Shown here one piece after another: positions 17,546 through 24,584 of a stretch of DNA of 64,000 bases (the first letter of the stretch is position 1; each line of letters begins with the position of its first letter). The stretch comes from Pseudonocardia kunmingensis (lineage in GTDB: Bacteria > Actinomycetota > Actinomycetes > Mycobacteriales > Pseudonocardiaceae), in contig NZ_VFPA01000001.1 of the NCBI RefSeq assembly GCF_006716445.1, forward strand, positions 1,364,001-1,428,000, in the 5' to 3' direction. Position numbers and translations under genes: made by a program. Below the pieces are notes generated by a model. It was not told the origin of the DNA. It saw only the letters and a list, made by a program, of their open reading frames with translations, and did no database searches.

Positions 17546-20500
17546 TCACTCCAGGACCAGGAGCAGGTCCCCGCCCTCGACCTGCTGCACCTTCCCGATC
17601 GCGAGGCGCCCGACCGTGCCCGCGCGGTGCGCGGTGATCGAGGCCTCCATCTTCATGGCCTCGATCGTGGCGACGGTCTGGCCGTCCTCCACCTGGGCGC
17701 CCTCCTCCACCTGCAGCGTCACGACCCCCGCGAACGGGGCGGCGACGTGGCGCGAGTCGGACCGGTCGGCCTTCTCCGCCGCCTTGACGTCGCTGGCGAT
17801 CGAGTGGTCGCGCACCGACAGCGGACGCAGCTGGCCGTTGAGGGTGGCCAGCACGGTGCGGTAGCCGCGCTCGTCCGGCTCGGAGATCGCCTCGAGCTCG
17901 ATGATCAGCGTGACGCCGGGCTCGAGCTCGGCGGTGTGCTCGACCTCGGGTTCCAGCCCGTAGAGGAAGTCCTTGGTCGACAGCACCGAGGTGTCGCCGT
18001 AGGACTCCTGGTGGGCGAGGTACTCCCGGGTCGGGCCGGGGAACAGCAACCGGTTCAGGGTGCCCCTGGGGTCGTCGCGCAGGCCGGCGCGGTCCTCCTC
18101 GGTCAGGTCGGCGTCCTCCGCGCGCGCCGGGCGTCCCTCCAGCGCGCGGGTGCGGAACGGCTCCGGCCAGCCGCCGGGCGGGTCCCCCAGCTCGCCGCGC
18201 AGGAAGCCGATCACCGAGTCGGGGACGTCGAACTGGCCCGGGTCGGCCTCGAAGTCCTTCGGCTCGACGCCCGCCCCGACCAGGTGCAGTGCGAGGTCCC
18301 CCACGACCTTCGACGACGGGGTGACCTTGACCAGCCGGCCGAGCATCCGGTCCGCGGCCGCGTAGCAGTCCTCGATCAGCTCGAACCGGTCGCCGAGCCC
18401 GAGCGCGATCGCCTGCTGGCGCAGGTTGGACAGCTGCCCGCCGGGGATCTCGTGGTGGTAGACGCGGCCCGTCGGCGAGGGCAGCGCCGCCTCGAACGGC
18501 GCGTACACCTTCCGCACGGCCTCCCAGTACGGCTCCAGGTCGCCGACCGCCTGCAGGGACAGGCCGGTGGCCCGCTCGGTGTGGTCGGTGGCCGCCACCA
18601 GCGCCGAGAGCGAGGGCTGGCTCGTCGTGCCCGCCATCGACGCGACCGCGGCGTCGACCGCGTCCACGCCGGCGTCGATCGCGGCGACCAGCGTGGCCAG
18701 CTGCCCACCCGCGGTGTCGTGCGTGTGCAGGTGCACCGGCAGGTCGAACCGCTCCCGCAGCGCCGTCACGAGCCTGCGCGCCGCGGGCGGGCGCAGCAGG
18801 CCCGCCATGTCCTTGATGGCCAGCACGTGCGCGCCCGCCTCGACGATCTGCTCGGCGAGGCGCAGGTAGTAGTCGAGGGTGTAGAGCTGCTCGCGCGGGT
18901 CGGACAGGTCCGCGGTGTAGCAGAGGCACACCTCCGCGACCGCCGTGCCGGTGGCGCGCACCGCCTCGATCGCCGGGCGCATCTGCTCGATGTCGTTGAG
19001 CGCGTCGAAGATCCGGAAGATGTCCATCCCGGTGCGCGCCGCCTCCTGCACGAAGGCGTCGGTCACCTCCACCGGGTACGGCGTGTAGCCCACGGTGTTG
19101 CGTCCGCGCAGCAGCATCTGCGTGCAGATGTTCGGCGCCGCCTCGCTGATCGCGGCCAGCCGCTCCCACGGGTCCTCGGCCAGGAAGCGCAGCGCGACGT
19201 CGTAGGTGGCGCCGCCCCAGCACTCCAGGCTGAACAGCTCGGGCACCGTCCGCGCCACGTGCGGGGCGACGGCGAGCAGGTCGCGGGTGCGCACGCGCGT
19301 GGCCAGCAGGGACTGGTGCGCGTCGCGGAAGGTCGTGTCGGTGACCGCCACCGCGGTCTGCTCGCGCAGGCGCCGCGCGAAGCCCTCGGGGCCGAGCTCG
19401 CGCAGCAGCTGGCGCGACCCGTCCGGCGCCGCGGCGTCCAGGTCGCACCGGGGCAGCTTGTCCACAGGCTCGACGACGTGGGGGCGCGGCCCGTTCGGCG
19501 TGTTGACGGTGGTCTCGGCCAGGTAGGTGAGCACGCGCGTGCCGCGGTCGGCGGGCTGGCGCGCGGTGAACAGCTGCGGGCGCTGCTCGATGAAGCTCGT
19601 GGTGACGCGGCCTTCGGCGAAGTCCGGGTCGTCGAGGACGGCCGCGAGGAACGGCAGGTTCGTCGACACGCCGCGGATGCGGAACTCCGCGATCGCCCGC
19701 CGCGCCCGGCGCACCGCGTTCGGGAAGTCGTGCCCGTAGCAGGTGAGCTTCACCAGCATCGAGTCGAAGTGGGCGCTCACCTCGGCGCCGGTGTGCGTGG
19801 TGCCGCCGTCGAGCCGGACGCCCGGCCCGCCCGGCGAGCGGTACGCGCTGATCGTGCCGGTGTCGGGGCGGAAGCCGTTCTGCGGGTCCTCCGTGGTCAC
19901 GCGGCACTGCAGCGCCGCGCCGCTGAGCGTGATCTGGTCCTGGGTGAGCCGCAGCTGCGGCAGCGTCATCCCGGACGCGATCCGCAGCTGGGCGATCACC
20001 AGGTCCCGGTCGGTGACCTGCTCGGTGACCGTGTGCTCCACCTGGATGCGCGGGTTCATCTCGATGAACACGTGGTTGCCGCGCTCGTCGAGCAGGAACT
20101 CGACGGTGCCCGCGTTCCGGTAACCGATGTGGCGGGCGAACGCCACCGCGTCGTTGCAGATCCGCTCGCGCAGCTCGGGATCGAGGTTGGGGGCCGGCGC
20201 GATCTCCACGACCTTCTGGTGGCGCCGCTGCACCGAGCAGTCCCGCTCGTAGAGGTGCGCCACGTTGCCCTCGGCGTCGGCGAGGATCTGCACCTCGATG
20301 TGGCGCGGGTTCACCACCGCCTGCTCGAGGAACACCGTGGGGTCGCCGAACGCCGACTCGGCCTCGCGCATCGCGGCCTCGATCGCGTCGCGCAGCGCCG
20401 CGGGCTCCTCGACGCGGCGCATCCCGCGCCCGCCACCGCCGGCCACCGCCTTGACGAAGATCGGGAAGCCGACGTCGTCGGCCGCGGCCAGCAGCGCCTC

Positions 20501-20923
20501 CACGTCGTCGGAGGGTTCGGACGAGGCCAGCACCGCCACGCCCGCCGCCCGGGCCGCGGCGACGGCACGGGCCTTGTTGCCCGTCAGGTGCAGCACGTCG
20601 GTCGGCGGCCCGACGAACGTGATGCCCTCCCGCTCGCACGCCTCGGCCAGATCCGGGTTCTCCGACAGGAACCCGTAGCCCGGGTAGATCGCGTCCGCGC
20701 CCGCCCTCTTCGCGGCCTTGACGACCTCCTCGACCGACAGGTACGCCCGGACCGGATGGCCGGGCTCGCCGATCTGGTAGGACTCGTCGGCCTTCGCCCG
20801 GTGCAGCGAGTTCCGGTCCTCGTGCGGGAAGACGGCCACGGTCGATACGCCCAGCTCGTAGGCGGCGCGGAACGCCCGAATGGCGATCTCTCCGCGGTTC
20901 GCGACCAGCACCTTGCGGAACAT
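17546..20923 (-). CDS. pyc: Pyruvate carboxylase
   Basis: About 1125 residues, normal for single-chain Pyc. It makes oxaloacetate from pyruvate, bicarbonate and ATP, the main anaplerotic step. Domains in order: biotin carboxylase (1 to ~460; MFRKVLVANRGEIAIRAFRA, GGGGRGMRRVEE ATP-grasp loop, EMNPRIQVEHTVTE), carboxyltransferase (~540-830; TDTTFRDAHQSLLATRVRT, ECWGGATYDVALRFL, KDMAGLL, HTHDTAGG), and biotinyl domain at the end (TIEAMKMEASI, biotinylated Lys near 1091). The ATG at 20923 has GGAAGGGAG upstream; the open frame continues upstream without meaning. The order rsmD-pyc also occurs in mycobacteria. Confidence 0.97.
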   Translation of the reverse strand: MFRKVLVANRGEIAIRAFRAAYELGVSTVAVFPHEDRNSLHRAKADESYQIGEPGHPVRAYLSVEEVVKAAKRAGADAIYPGYGFLSENPDLAEACEREGITFVGPPTDVLHLTGNKARAVAAARAAGVAVLASSEPSDDVEALLAAADDVGFPIFVKAVAGGGGRGMRRVEEPAALRDAIEAAMREAESAFGDPTVFLEQAVVNPRHIEVQILADAEGNVAHLYERDCSVQRRHQKVVEIAPAPNLDPELRERICNDAVAFARHIGYRNAGTVEFLLDERGNHVFIEMNPRIQVEHTVTEQVTDRDLVIAQLRIASGMTLPQLRLTQDQITLSGAALQCRVTTEDPQNGFRPDTGTISAYRSPGGPGVRLDGGTTHTGAEVSAHFDSMLVKLTCYGHDFPNAVRRARRAIAEFRIRGVSTNLPFLAAVLDDPDFAEGRVTTSFIEQRPQLFTARQPADRGTRVLTYLAETTVNTPNGPRPHVVEPVDKLPRCDLDAAAPDGSRQLLRELGPEGFARRLREQTAVAVTDTTFRDAHQSLLATRVRTRDLLAVAPHVARTVPELFSLECWGGATYDVALRFLAEDPWERLAAISEAAPNICTQMLLRGRNTVGYTPYPVEVTDAFVQEAARTGMDIFRIFDALNDIEQMRPAIEAVRATGTAVAEVCLCYTADLSDPREQLYTLDYYLRLAEQIVEAGAHVLAIKDMAGLLRPPAARRLVTALRERFDLPVHLHTHDTAGGQLATLVAAIDAGVDAVDAAVASMAGTTSQPSLSALVAATDHTERATGLSLQAVGDLEPYWEAVRKVYAPFEAALPSPTGRVYHHEIPGGQLSNLRQQAIALGLGDRFELIEDCYAAADRMLGRLVKVTPSSKVVGDLALHLVGAGVEPKDFEADPGQFDVPDSVIGFLRGELGDPPGGWPEPFRTRALEGRPARAEDADLTEEDRAGLRDDPRGTLNRLLFPGPTREYLAHQESYGDTSVLSTKDFLYGLEPEVEHTAELEPGVTLIIELEAISEPDERGYRTVLATLNGQLRPLSVRDHSIASDVKAAEKADRSDSRHVAAPFAGVVTLQVEEGAQVEDGQTVATIEAMKMEASITAHRAGTVGRLAIGKVQQVEGGDLLLVLE

Positions 20924-21104
20924 CGAGCTCCCTTCCTGTGGACCGGCGCCCCGGTCGAGGCGAGCAAACCGTACCTTCGGCACTCGTTCGGACCCGTGCG
21001 AAGAACGCCACGTTTCCGGTAACAAGGAGTGGTGCGAGACGGTACGACGCCCCGTGCGGAGGGCGCGCGCACCGGCCGTCGAACGAACCGAGGGGTGGCC
21101 CGCC

Positions 21105-22001
21105 ATGCGTCCTGACCCACGGGCGACCCACGGCGCCGCGTTCGCCCACGGCCGGCGGCTGCGCGAGATGGCCCAGCACCGCCGCGCGCACCGAGAGGCC
21201 CACCACGCCCGCATCGAGGCCCATCGAGCCCGGATCGCCGGCCACCGTGCGCGTCGCTTCGCGGGGCGCCGGCACCGCCGGCACTCCCCGGGCTGGGTGT
21301 TGCTGGCCCTCCTGCTCGCCTCCGCAGCCGCGGGCACCGTCGCCCTCATCGTGGTCTCGATCTTCGCGGCCGCGGTGGCCGTCACCGCGATGGCGCTCCC
21401 GGCGCTGCTGGTGGGTGGCACGGCCATCGCGCTGGCCCGGCACGGCAGGCGCCGCGCCCTCGCGGCGGGCACCGTGCCCCTCCCGGCCCGCCCGGCCGCG
21501 CCGCCCCGACCCGAGGCCGTGTGGGAGCGGGCCCGCGACCGCTTCGCCGCCCTGCGCGGTGAGTACGCCGCGTTCGAGTGCGACCCGATGCAGGTGCTGC
21601 ACCGCCCCGCGCTCGCCGACGTGTCGGTGCCCAGCACTGCGCGCTTCGTCGACGCGTTCGCCGAGGCCCAGGCGCTCGCGACGGACGCATACCCGCCCGG
21701 TGAGCACGGCGCGTCGTTCGTCTCCGCCGTCGACCGGGCCGAGCGCGCCTGGCGCGCCGCGGTGGAGGCCGCCGACCGCATCCGCCTGTCCGGCCTGTCC
21801 CCCGCCGAGCGCGGCACCGTCGAGCGGGTGATCAAGCTGCTCACCACGGCCCGCGACTCCGACAACGACCCCGAGCGCCTCGCCGCCTACTCCCTCGCCC
21901 GCGCGGAGCTGACCAAGCTCGACCGTGCCGGGGTCGTGCACCTCCCCCGCACGGCCGCCGCCGCTCTGGACGAGGCCGCACGCGGCGCACTGCCGGCCTG
22001 A
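21105..22001 (+). CDS. Conserved actinobacterial membrane protein of unknown function
   Basis: About 298 residues. The first 65 are very rich in His, Arg and Ala (GRRLREMAQHRRAHREAHHA), then two adjacent TM helices at ~67-88 and ~92-113 (WVLLALLLASAAAG and VTAMALPALLVGGTAIALA). A soluble C-terminal half follows, with helical blocks (WERARDRFAALRGEYAAFE; DRAERAWRAAVEAADRIRL; SPAERGTVERVIKLL). N- and C-termini are probably both cytoplasmic. I recognise no family function; the C-terminal part looks like the helical bundle of 'hypothetical membrane proteins' common in actinobacteria. The ATG follows GAGGGGTGG. It is divergent from pyc and ends at a strong terminator. Confidence 0.75.
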   Translation: MRPDPRATHGAAFAHGRRLREMAQHRRAHREAHHARIEAHRARIAGHRARRFAGRRHRRHSPGWVLLALLLASAAAGTVALIVVSIFAAAVAVTAMALPALLVGGTAIALARHGRRRALAAGTVPLPARPAAPPRPEAVWERARDRFAALRGEYAAFECDPMQVLHRPALADVSVPSTARFVDAFAEAQALATDAYPPGEHGASFVSAVDRAERAWRAAVEAADRIRLSGLSPAERGTVERVIKLLTTARDSDNDPERLAAYSLARAELTKLDRAGVVHLPRTAAAALDEAARGALPA

Positions 22002-22002
22002 C

Positions 22003-22088
22003 GCCCGCCCGCACACACCTCCCGACACCCGCACACAGGCCCGGCCGTGTGTGCCGCGCTGCGGAGGTGTGTGCGGCGGTGCGGGCGC
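22003..22088. terminator. Large imperfect inverted repeat, bidirectional terminator
   Basis: Arms CCGCACACACCTCC and GGAGGTGTGTGCGG are flanked outward by CGCCCGC / GCGGGCG and inward by further GTGTG/CACAC pairing. It fills the 88-bp gap between two convergent genes (21105-22001 and 22090-22884), so a shared terminator is the simplest role. Confidence 0.75.
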
Positions 22089-22089
22089 C

Positions 22090-22884
22090 TCAGGGCTTGC
22101 GCGCCACTCCGCCCGTGGTCTCGGGCAGGGGCTCGACATCACCGATGTCCGTGCGCTCCGGCCGCCATTCCGTGACGGGCACCAGGCCGGGCTCGACCAG
22201 CTCCAACCCGGAGAAGTACCCGCGGATGTGCTCGATCGGCTGCTGGATGTAGGGCACGCCCCCGGACTTCGCGTAGTTCTCGGCGAGGGCGTTGAGCGCG
22301 GCGTTGGTGTCGTTGCCGTCCCACAGGGCCAGGTAGCTGCCCGACGGCACCGCGTCCATCACCCGCGCCACGACCGCGTGCGAGGCCTCGAAGCCCCTGG
22401 CGTGGCCGAGGACGCCCATGAACATGACCGCGATCGGCTGCTCGAAGTCCAGGATGCGCCGCGCGTGGGCGAGGATCTGGTCCGGGTCGTGGTAGTCGGC
22501 CTCGACGTAGTCGGTGACGCCCTCGGGTGTCGTGTTCCTCAGCAGGACCCGCGCGTGCGCCAGCACGATGGGGTCGTTGTCCACGTAGGCGATCCGGGCG
22601 TCCGGTGCGATCGCCTGGGCGATCTCGTGGGTGTTCTGCATGGTCGGCAGCCCGGTCCCCACGTCGAGGAACTGCCGGACGCCCGCCTCCCCTGCCAGGA
22701 ACCGCACGACCCGGTTGAGGAACTGCCGCGACTGCCGCGCGAACGTGGCCATGTCGTAGTACTGCAGAGCCGCCTCGGCCGCGAGCCGGTCGGCCTCGTA
22801 GTTGTCCTTGCCGCCCAGCCAGTAGTTCCAGATGCGGGCGGCGCCCGGAACGCTGGTGTCGATCTCGCGGCTCGGCTCGGTCAC
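22090..22884 (-). CDS. SAM-dependent methyltransferase of the PF04672 (DUF574) family
   Basis: About 264 residues. It matches the actinobacterial 'S-adenosyl methyltransferase' family: N-terminal DTSVPGAARIWNYWLGGKDNYEADR signature segment (in SVPGAARIWNYWLGGKDN), SAM-binding FLDVGTGLPTMQNTHEIAQ and YVDNDPIVLAHARVLL, and VMFMGVLGHARGF. Substrates are unknown for nearly all members; they are often expanded in secondary-metabolite producers. The GTG at 22884 is chosen because GAGGAG lies 8 nt upstream. The gene stands alone, convergent with the membrane protein at 21105. Confidence 0.9.
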   Translation of the reverse strand: MTEPSREIDTSVPGAARIWNYWLGGKDNYEADRLAAEAALQYYDMATFARQSRQFLNRVVRFLAGEAGVRQFLDVGTGLPTMQNTHEIAQAIAPDARIAYVDNDPIVLAHARVLLRNTTPEGVTDYVEADYHDPDQILAHARRILDFEQPIAVMFMGVLGHARGFEASHAVVARVMDAVPSGSYLALWDGNDTNAALNALAENYAKSGGVPYIQQPIEHIRGYFSGLELVEPGLVPVTEWRPERTDIGDVEPLPETTGGVARKP

Positions 22885-23029
22885 TTGCTCACTCCTCGGG
22901 GTGGGGATCGCCACACTAGTGCGGTGGCGATGACGGTTCACCGGGTCGTGCAGCGGCCGGTCCGCGCCCACCGGTTGCACCCCGTCGACGGGTGGTGGGG
23001 CGAATCGGGGTGCGTGCGAGGACCACCCG

Positions 23030-23078
23030 GACGAACGGCACTTTCGTCGGTACCTAGCCGACGAAAGTGCCGTTCGTC
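23030..23078. repeat. Dispersed palindromic repeat, copy 3 of 7 (perfect)
   Basis: A perfect 49-bp hairpin: 21-bp arms beginning GACGAACGGCACT and ending AGTGCCGTTCGTC around the loop TACCTAG. It lies between the divergent methyltransferase and NTF2-like genes, about 140 bp upstream of the latter. Confidence 0.9.
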
Positions 23079-23143
23079 ATGCGGATCCCGCTTCGCTGCG
23101 CCTCGCACCATCTGTCACCGCACCGGTCCCAGTTCGGCCTACG

Positions 23144-23193
23144 CTCGTTGACTGAACGGCTGGGCAGCCGCTACGGTTGTTTCAGTCAACGAG
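23144..23193 (+). promoter_or_regulatory. Promoter bracketed by a 13-bp inverted operator pair
   Basis: Perfect 13-bp inverted repeats CTCGTTGACTGAA (23144-23156) and TTCAGTCAACGAG (23181-23193) flank a promoter-like pair, TTGACT (23148) and TACGGT (23172), with an 18-bp spacer. The left arm overlaps the -35 and the right arm falls at the predicted start point. This is a repressible arrangement. The neighbouring TetR protein (23719-24309) is the obvious candidate binder. Confidence 0.6.
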
Positions 23194-23216
23194 TGTTGCC
23201 TGGAACGGAGCGGACA

Positions 23217-23759
23217 TTGGGTGCCCCACCCGCACGGGAGGTCTTCGCGCAGGCCCTGCGCTGCTTCCTGGCCAAGGACATGAACGCGTTCGCCGACATG
23301 TTCGCGGTCGACGGCAGGCACGAGCTGCCGTTCGCCCCGCCGGGCGTCCCGGCGCGGCTCCAGGGCCGCGAGGAGATCCGTGCGTACCTGACGTCGATCG
23401 TCTCGACGCCCCTCGTGCTGACGGGCACGGGTGACCTGCACGTCATCGAGGGGTCCGACCCGGAGCTGGTCGTGGTCGAGTACGAGGCCAGGGGCATCGT
23501 CACGAGCACGGGCAAGGGCTACCGGATGCCCTACGTGCAGGTGCTGCGGGCCCACGACGGCGAGATCGCGCTGTGGCGCGACTACTGGAGTCCGCTCTCC
23601 GGCGTGCAGGCCCTCGGGCTGCGCGGCACGGTGCGGGTGGCCGCGGACCGGGTCGGGACGGCGCTGGTCGGCCGTCTCCGCGCGGCGGGTGCCCGGAGCG
23701 GACCGGGCGCTCGGCGGCTCACGACCCCCGGGGCCCGGGCTCCGCACCCCCGTACGTGA
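23217..23759 (+). CDS. NTF2-like / SnoaL-like small-fold protein
   Basis: About 180 residues. The core (residues ~5-130) has the NTF2-like pattern: an N-terminal helix FAQALRCFLAKDMNAFADMF, DGRHELPFAPPG, a QGREEIRAYLTS segment, and long beta strands ending GEIALWRDYWSPLSG. Such proteins are cyclases, epoxide hydrolases, isomerases or ligand carriers; nothing identifies the reaction here. The C-terminal ~45 residues are Arg/Gly/Ala-rich and probably disordered. The TTG at 23217 is proposed because GGAACGGAG precedes it and homology begins there; the open frame upstream crosses the promoter and a repeat. Its 3' end overlaps the convergent TetR gene by 41 bp. Confidence 0.75.
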   Translation: MGAPPAREVFAQALRCFLAKDMNAFADMFAVDGRHELPFAPPGVPARLQGREEIRAYLTSIVSTPLVLTGTGDLHVIEGSDPELVVVEYEARGIVTSTGKGYRMPYVQVLRAHDGEIALWRDYWSPLSGVQALGLRGTVRVAADRVGTALVGRLRAAGARSGPGARRLTTPGARAPHPRT

Positions 23760-24309
23760 GGGCGTGGATCGCCGGGCGCAGCAGCGCCACCACCTGCTCG
23801 GGAGGCGCGTCGCGCAGCCCGTCCAGCTCGAGCAGATCACGCCCCAGCACGACCCCGAGCACGAGCACCCCGACGAGGCCGATCCGCAGGGCGGCATCCG
23901 GGCTCCCGAGCGCCGCGGCCCCGGCCCGCTGCTGGTCCGCGAGCGCCTGGCGCACCTCGCGCTCAGCGTCGGGATGGGTGAGCATCGAGCGCAGCACCGC
24001 CACCGAACCCGCCGCGTCGGAGGTCAGCTTCGCCTGCAACGACGCCAGCATCTGTTCGGCGATCCGCGCGGGCTCACCCTCGAGCCGGTCGTCCGGGGGC
24101 AGCTCCGCGGCCCGGGCGAACAGCTGTTCCTTCGACCCGAAGTAGCGGATCACCAGCCCCGGGTCGCTGCCCGCCTCCCGCGCGATGGCGCGCACCGTGG
24201 TGCGGTCGTAGCCGGCGGAGGCGAAGAGCCGGCGGGCCGCGGCGAGGATGCGCGCCTGCGTCCGCTCACGCTGCGCATCCCGGGACGTGCGGTGAGACCT
24301 GGGTGGCAC
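23719..24309 (-). CDS. TetR-family transcriptional regulator
   Basis: About 196 residues. The N-terminal helix-turn-helix reads RILAAARRLFASAGYDRTTVRAIAREAGSDPGLVIRYFGSKEQLF, typical of TetR (for example RTTVRAIAREAGSD and RYFGSKEQLF). The C-terminal helical domain resembles the TetR_C tetracyclin-like group seen in actinobacterial regulators. The GTG at 24309 (PPRSHRTSRDAQRERTQ follows) is the likely start; an in-frame upstream extension runs into the repeat array and is low-complexity. It is convergent with the NTF2-like gene and may bind the inverted repeats at 23144-23193. No ligand can be inferred. Confidence 0.88.
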   Translation of the reverse strand: MPPRSHRTSRDAQRERTQARILAAARRLFASAGYDRTTVRAIAREAGSDPGLVIRYFGSKEQLFARAAELPPDDRLEGEPARIAEQMLASLQAKLTSDAAGSVAVLRSMLTHPDAEREVRQALADQQRAGAAALGSPDAALRIGLVGVLVLGVVLGRDLLELDGLRDAPPEQVVALLRPAIHALTYGGAEPGPRGS

Positions 24310-24357
24310 GGCGCTCAGCCTACGTGCGTTGACCGGCGCGGCACCCGCTCCACCTGA

Positions 24358-24577
24358 CAGGGCGAGTCCCCCATACCGACCGGGCGAGTCTCCCGTCTCC
24401 ACAGGGCGAGTTGCGCGGTCCGACACCGCTGATCACGCCCCAGCCGTACGACCGCGGCTCGAAGCCCGCCAGAACGCGAGACTCGCCCTGTCCGAACGCG
24501 AGACTCGCCCTGCTCGAACGGGAGACTCGCCCTGTCCGAACGCGAGACTCGCCCTGCTCGAACGGGAGACTCGCGGG
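24358..24577. repeat. 22-bp repeat array in two opposed blocks
   Basis: Right block 24472-24577: four full 22-bp units GAACGCGAGACTCGCCCTGT(CC) and close variants plus an 18-bp partial, in direct tandem. Left block 24358-24425: about three degenerate units in the opposite orientation (core GGGCGAGTC), so the blocks are inverted relative to each other. It fills most of the gap between the TetR start and the recG stop. There are no spacers, so it is not a CRISPR array. Function unknown; several factor sites or a terminator cluster are possible. Confidence 0.8.
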
Positions 24578-24584
24578 GGTGGCG

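Noticed and set aside
17213..21022. 1269-codon plus-strand frame opposite pyc
   Set aside because: It is an antisense shadow of pyruvate carboxylase (His/Arg/Val-rich, no recognisable domain); pyc is complete on the minus strand.
23067..23216. Upstream extension of the NTF2-like gene starting at MPFV
   Set aside because: MPFV comes from GTGCCGTTCGTC inside the palindromic repeat. The same false start appears at several repeat copies, and the extension crosses the promoter.
24472..24577. Possible CRISPR array
   Set aside because: The 22-bp units are in direct tandem with no spacers and no cas genes are present; it is a simple tandem repeat.
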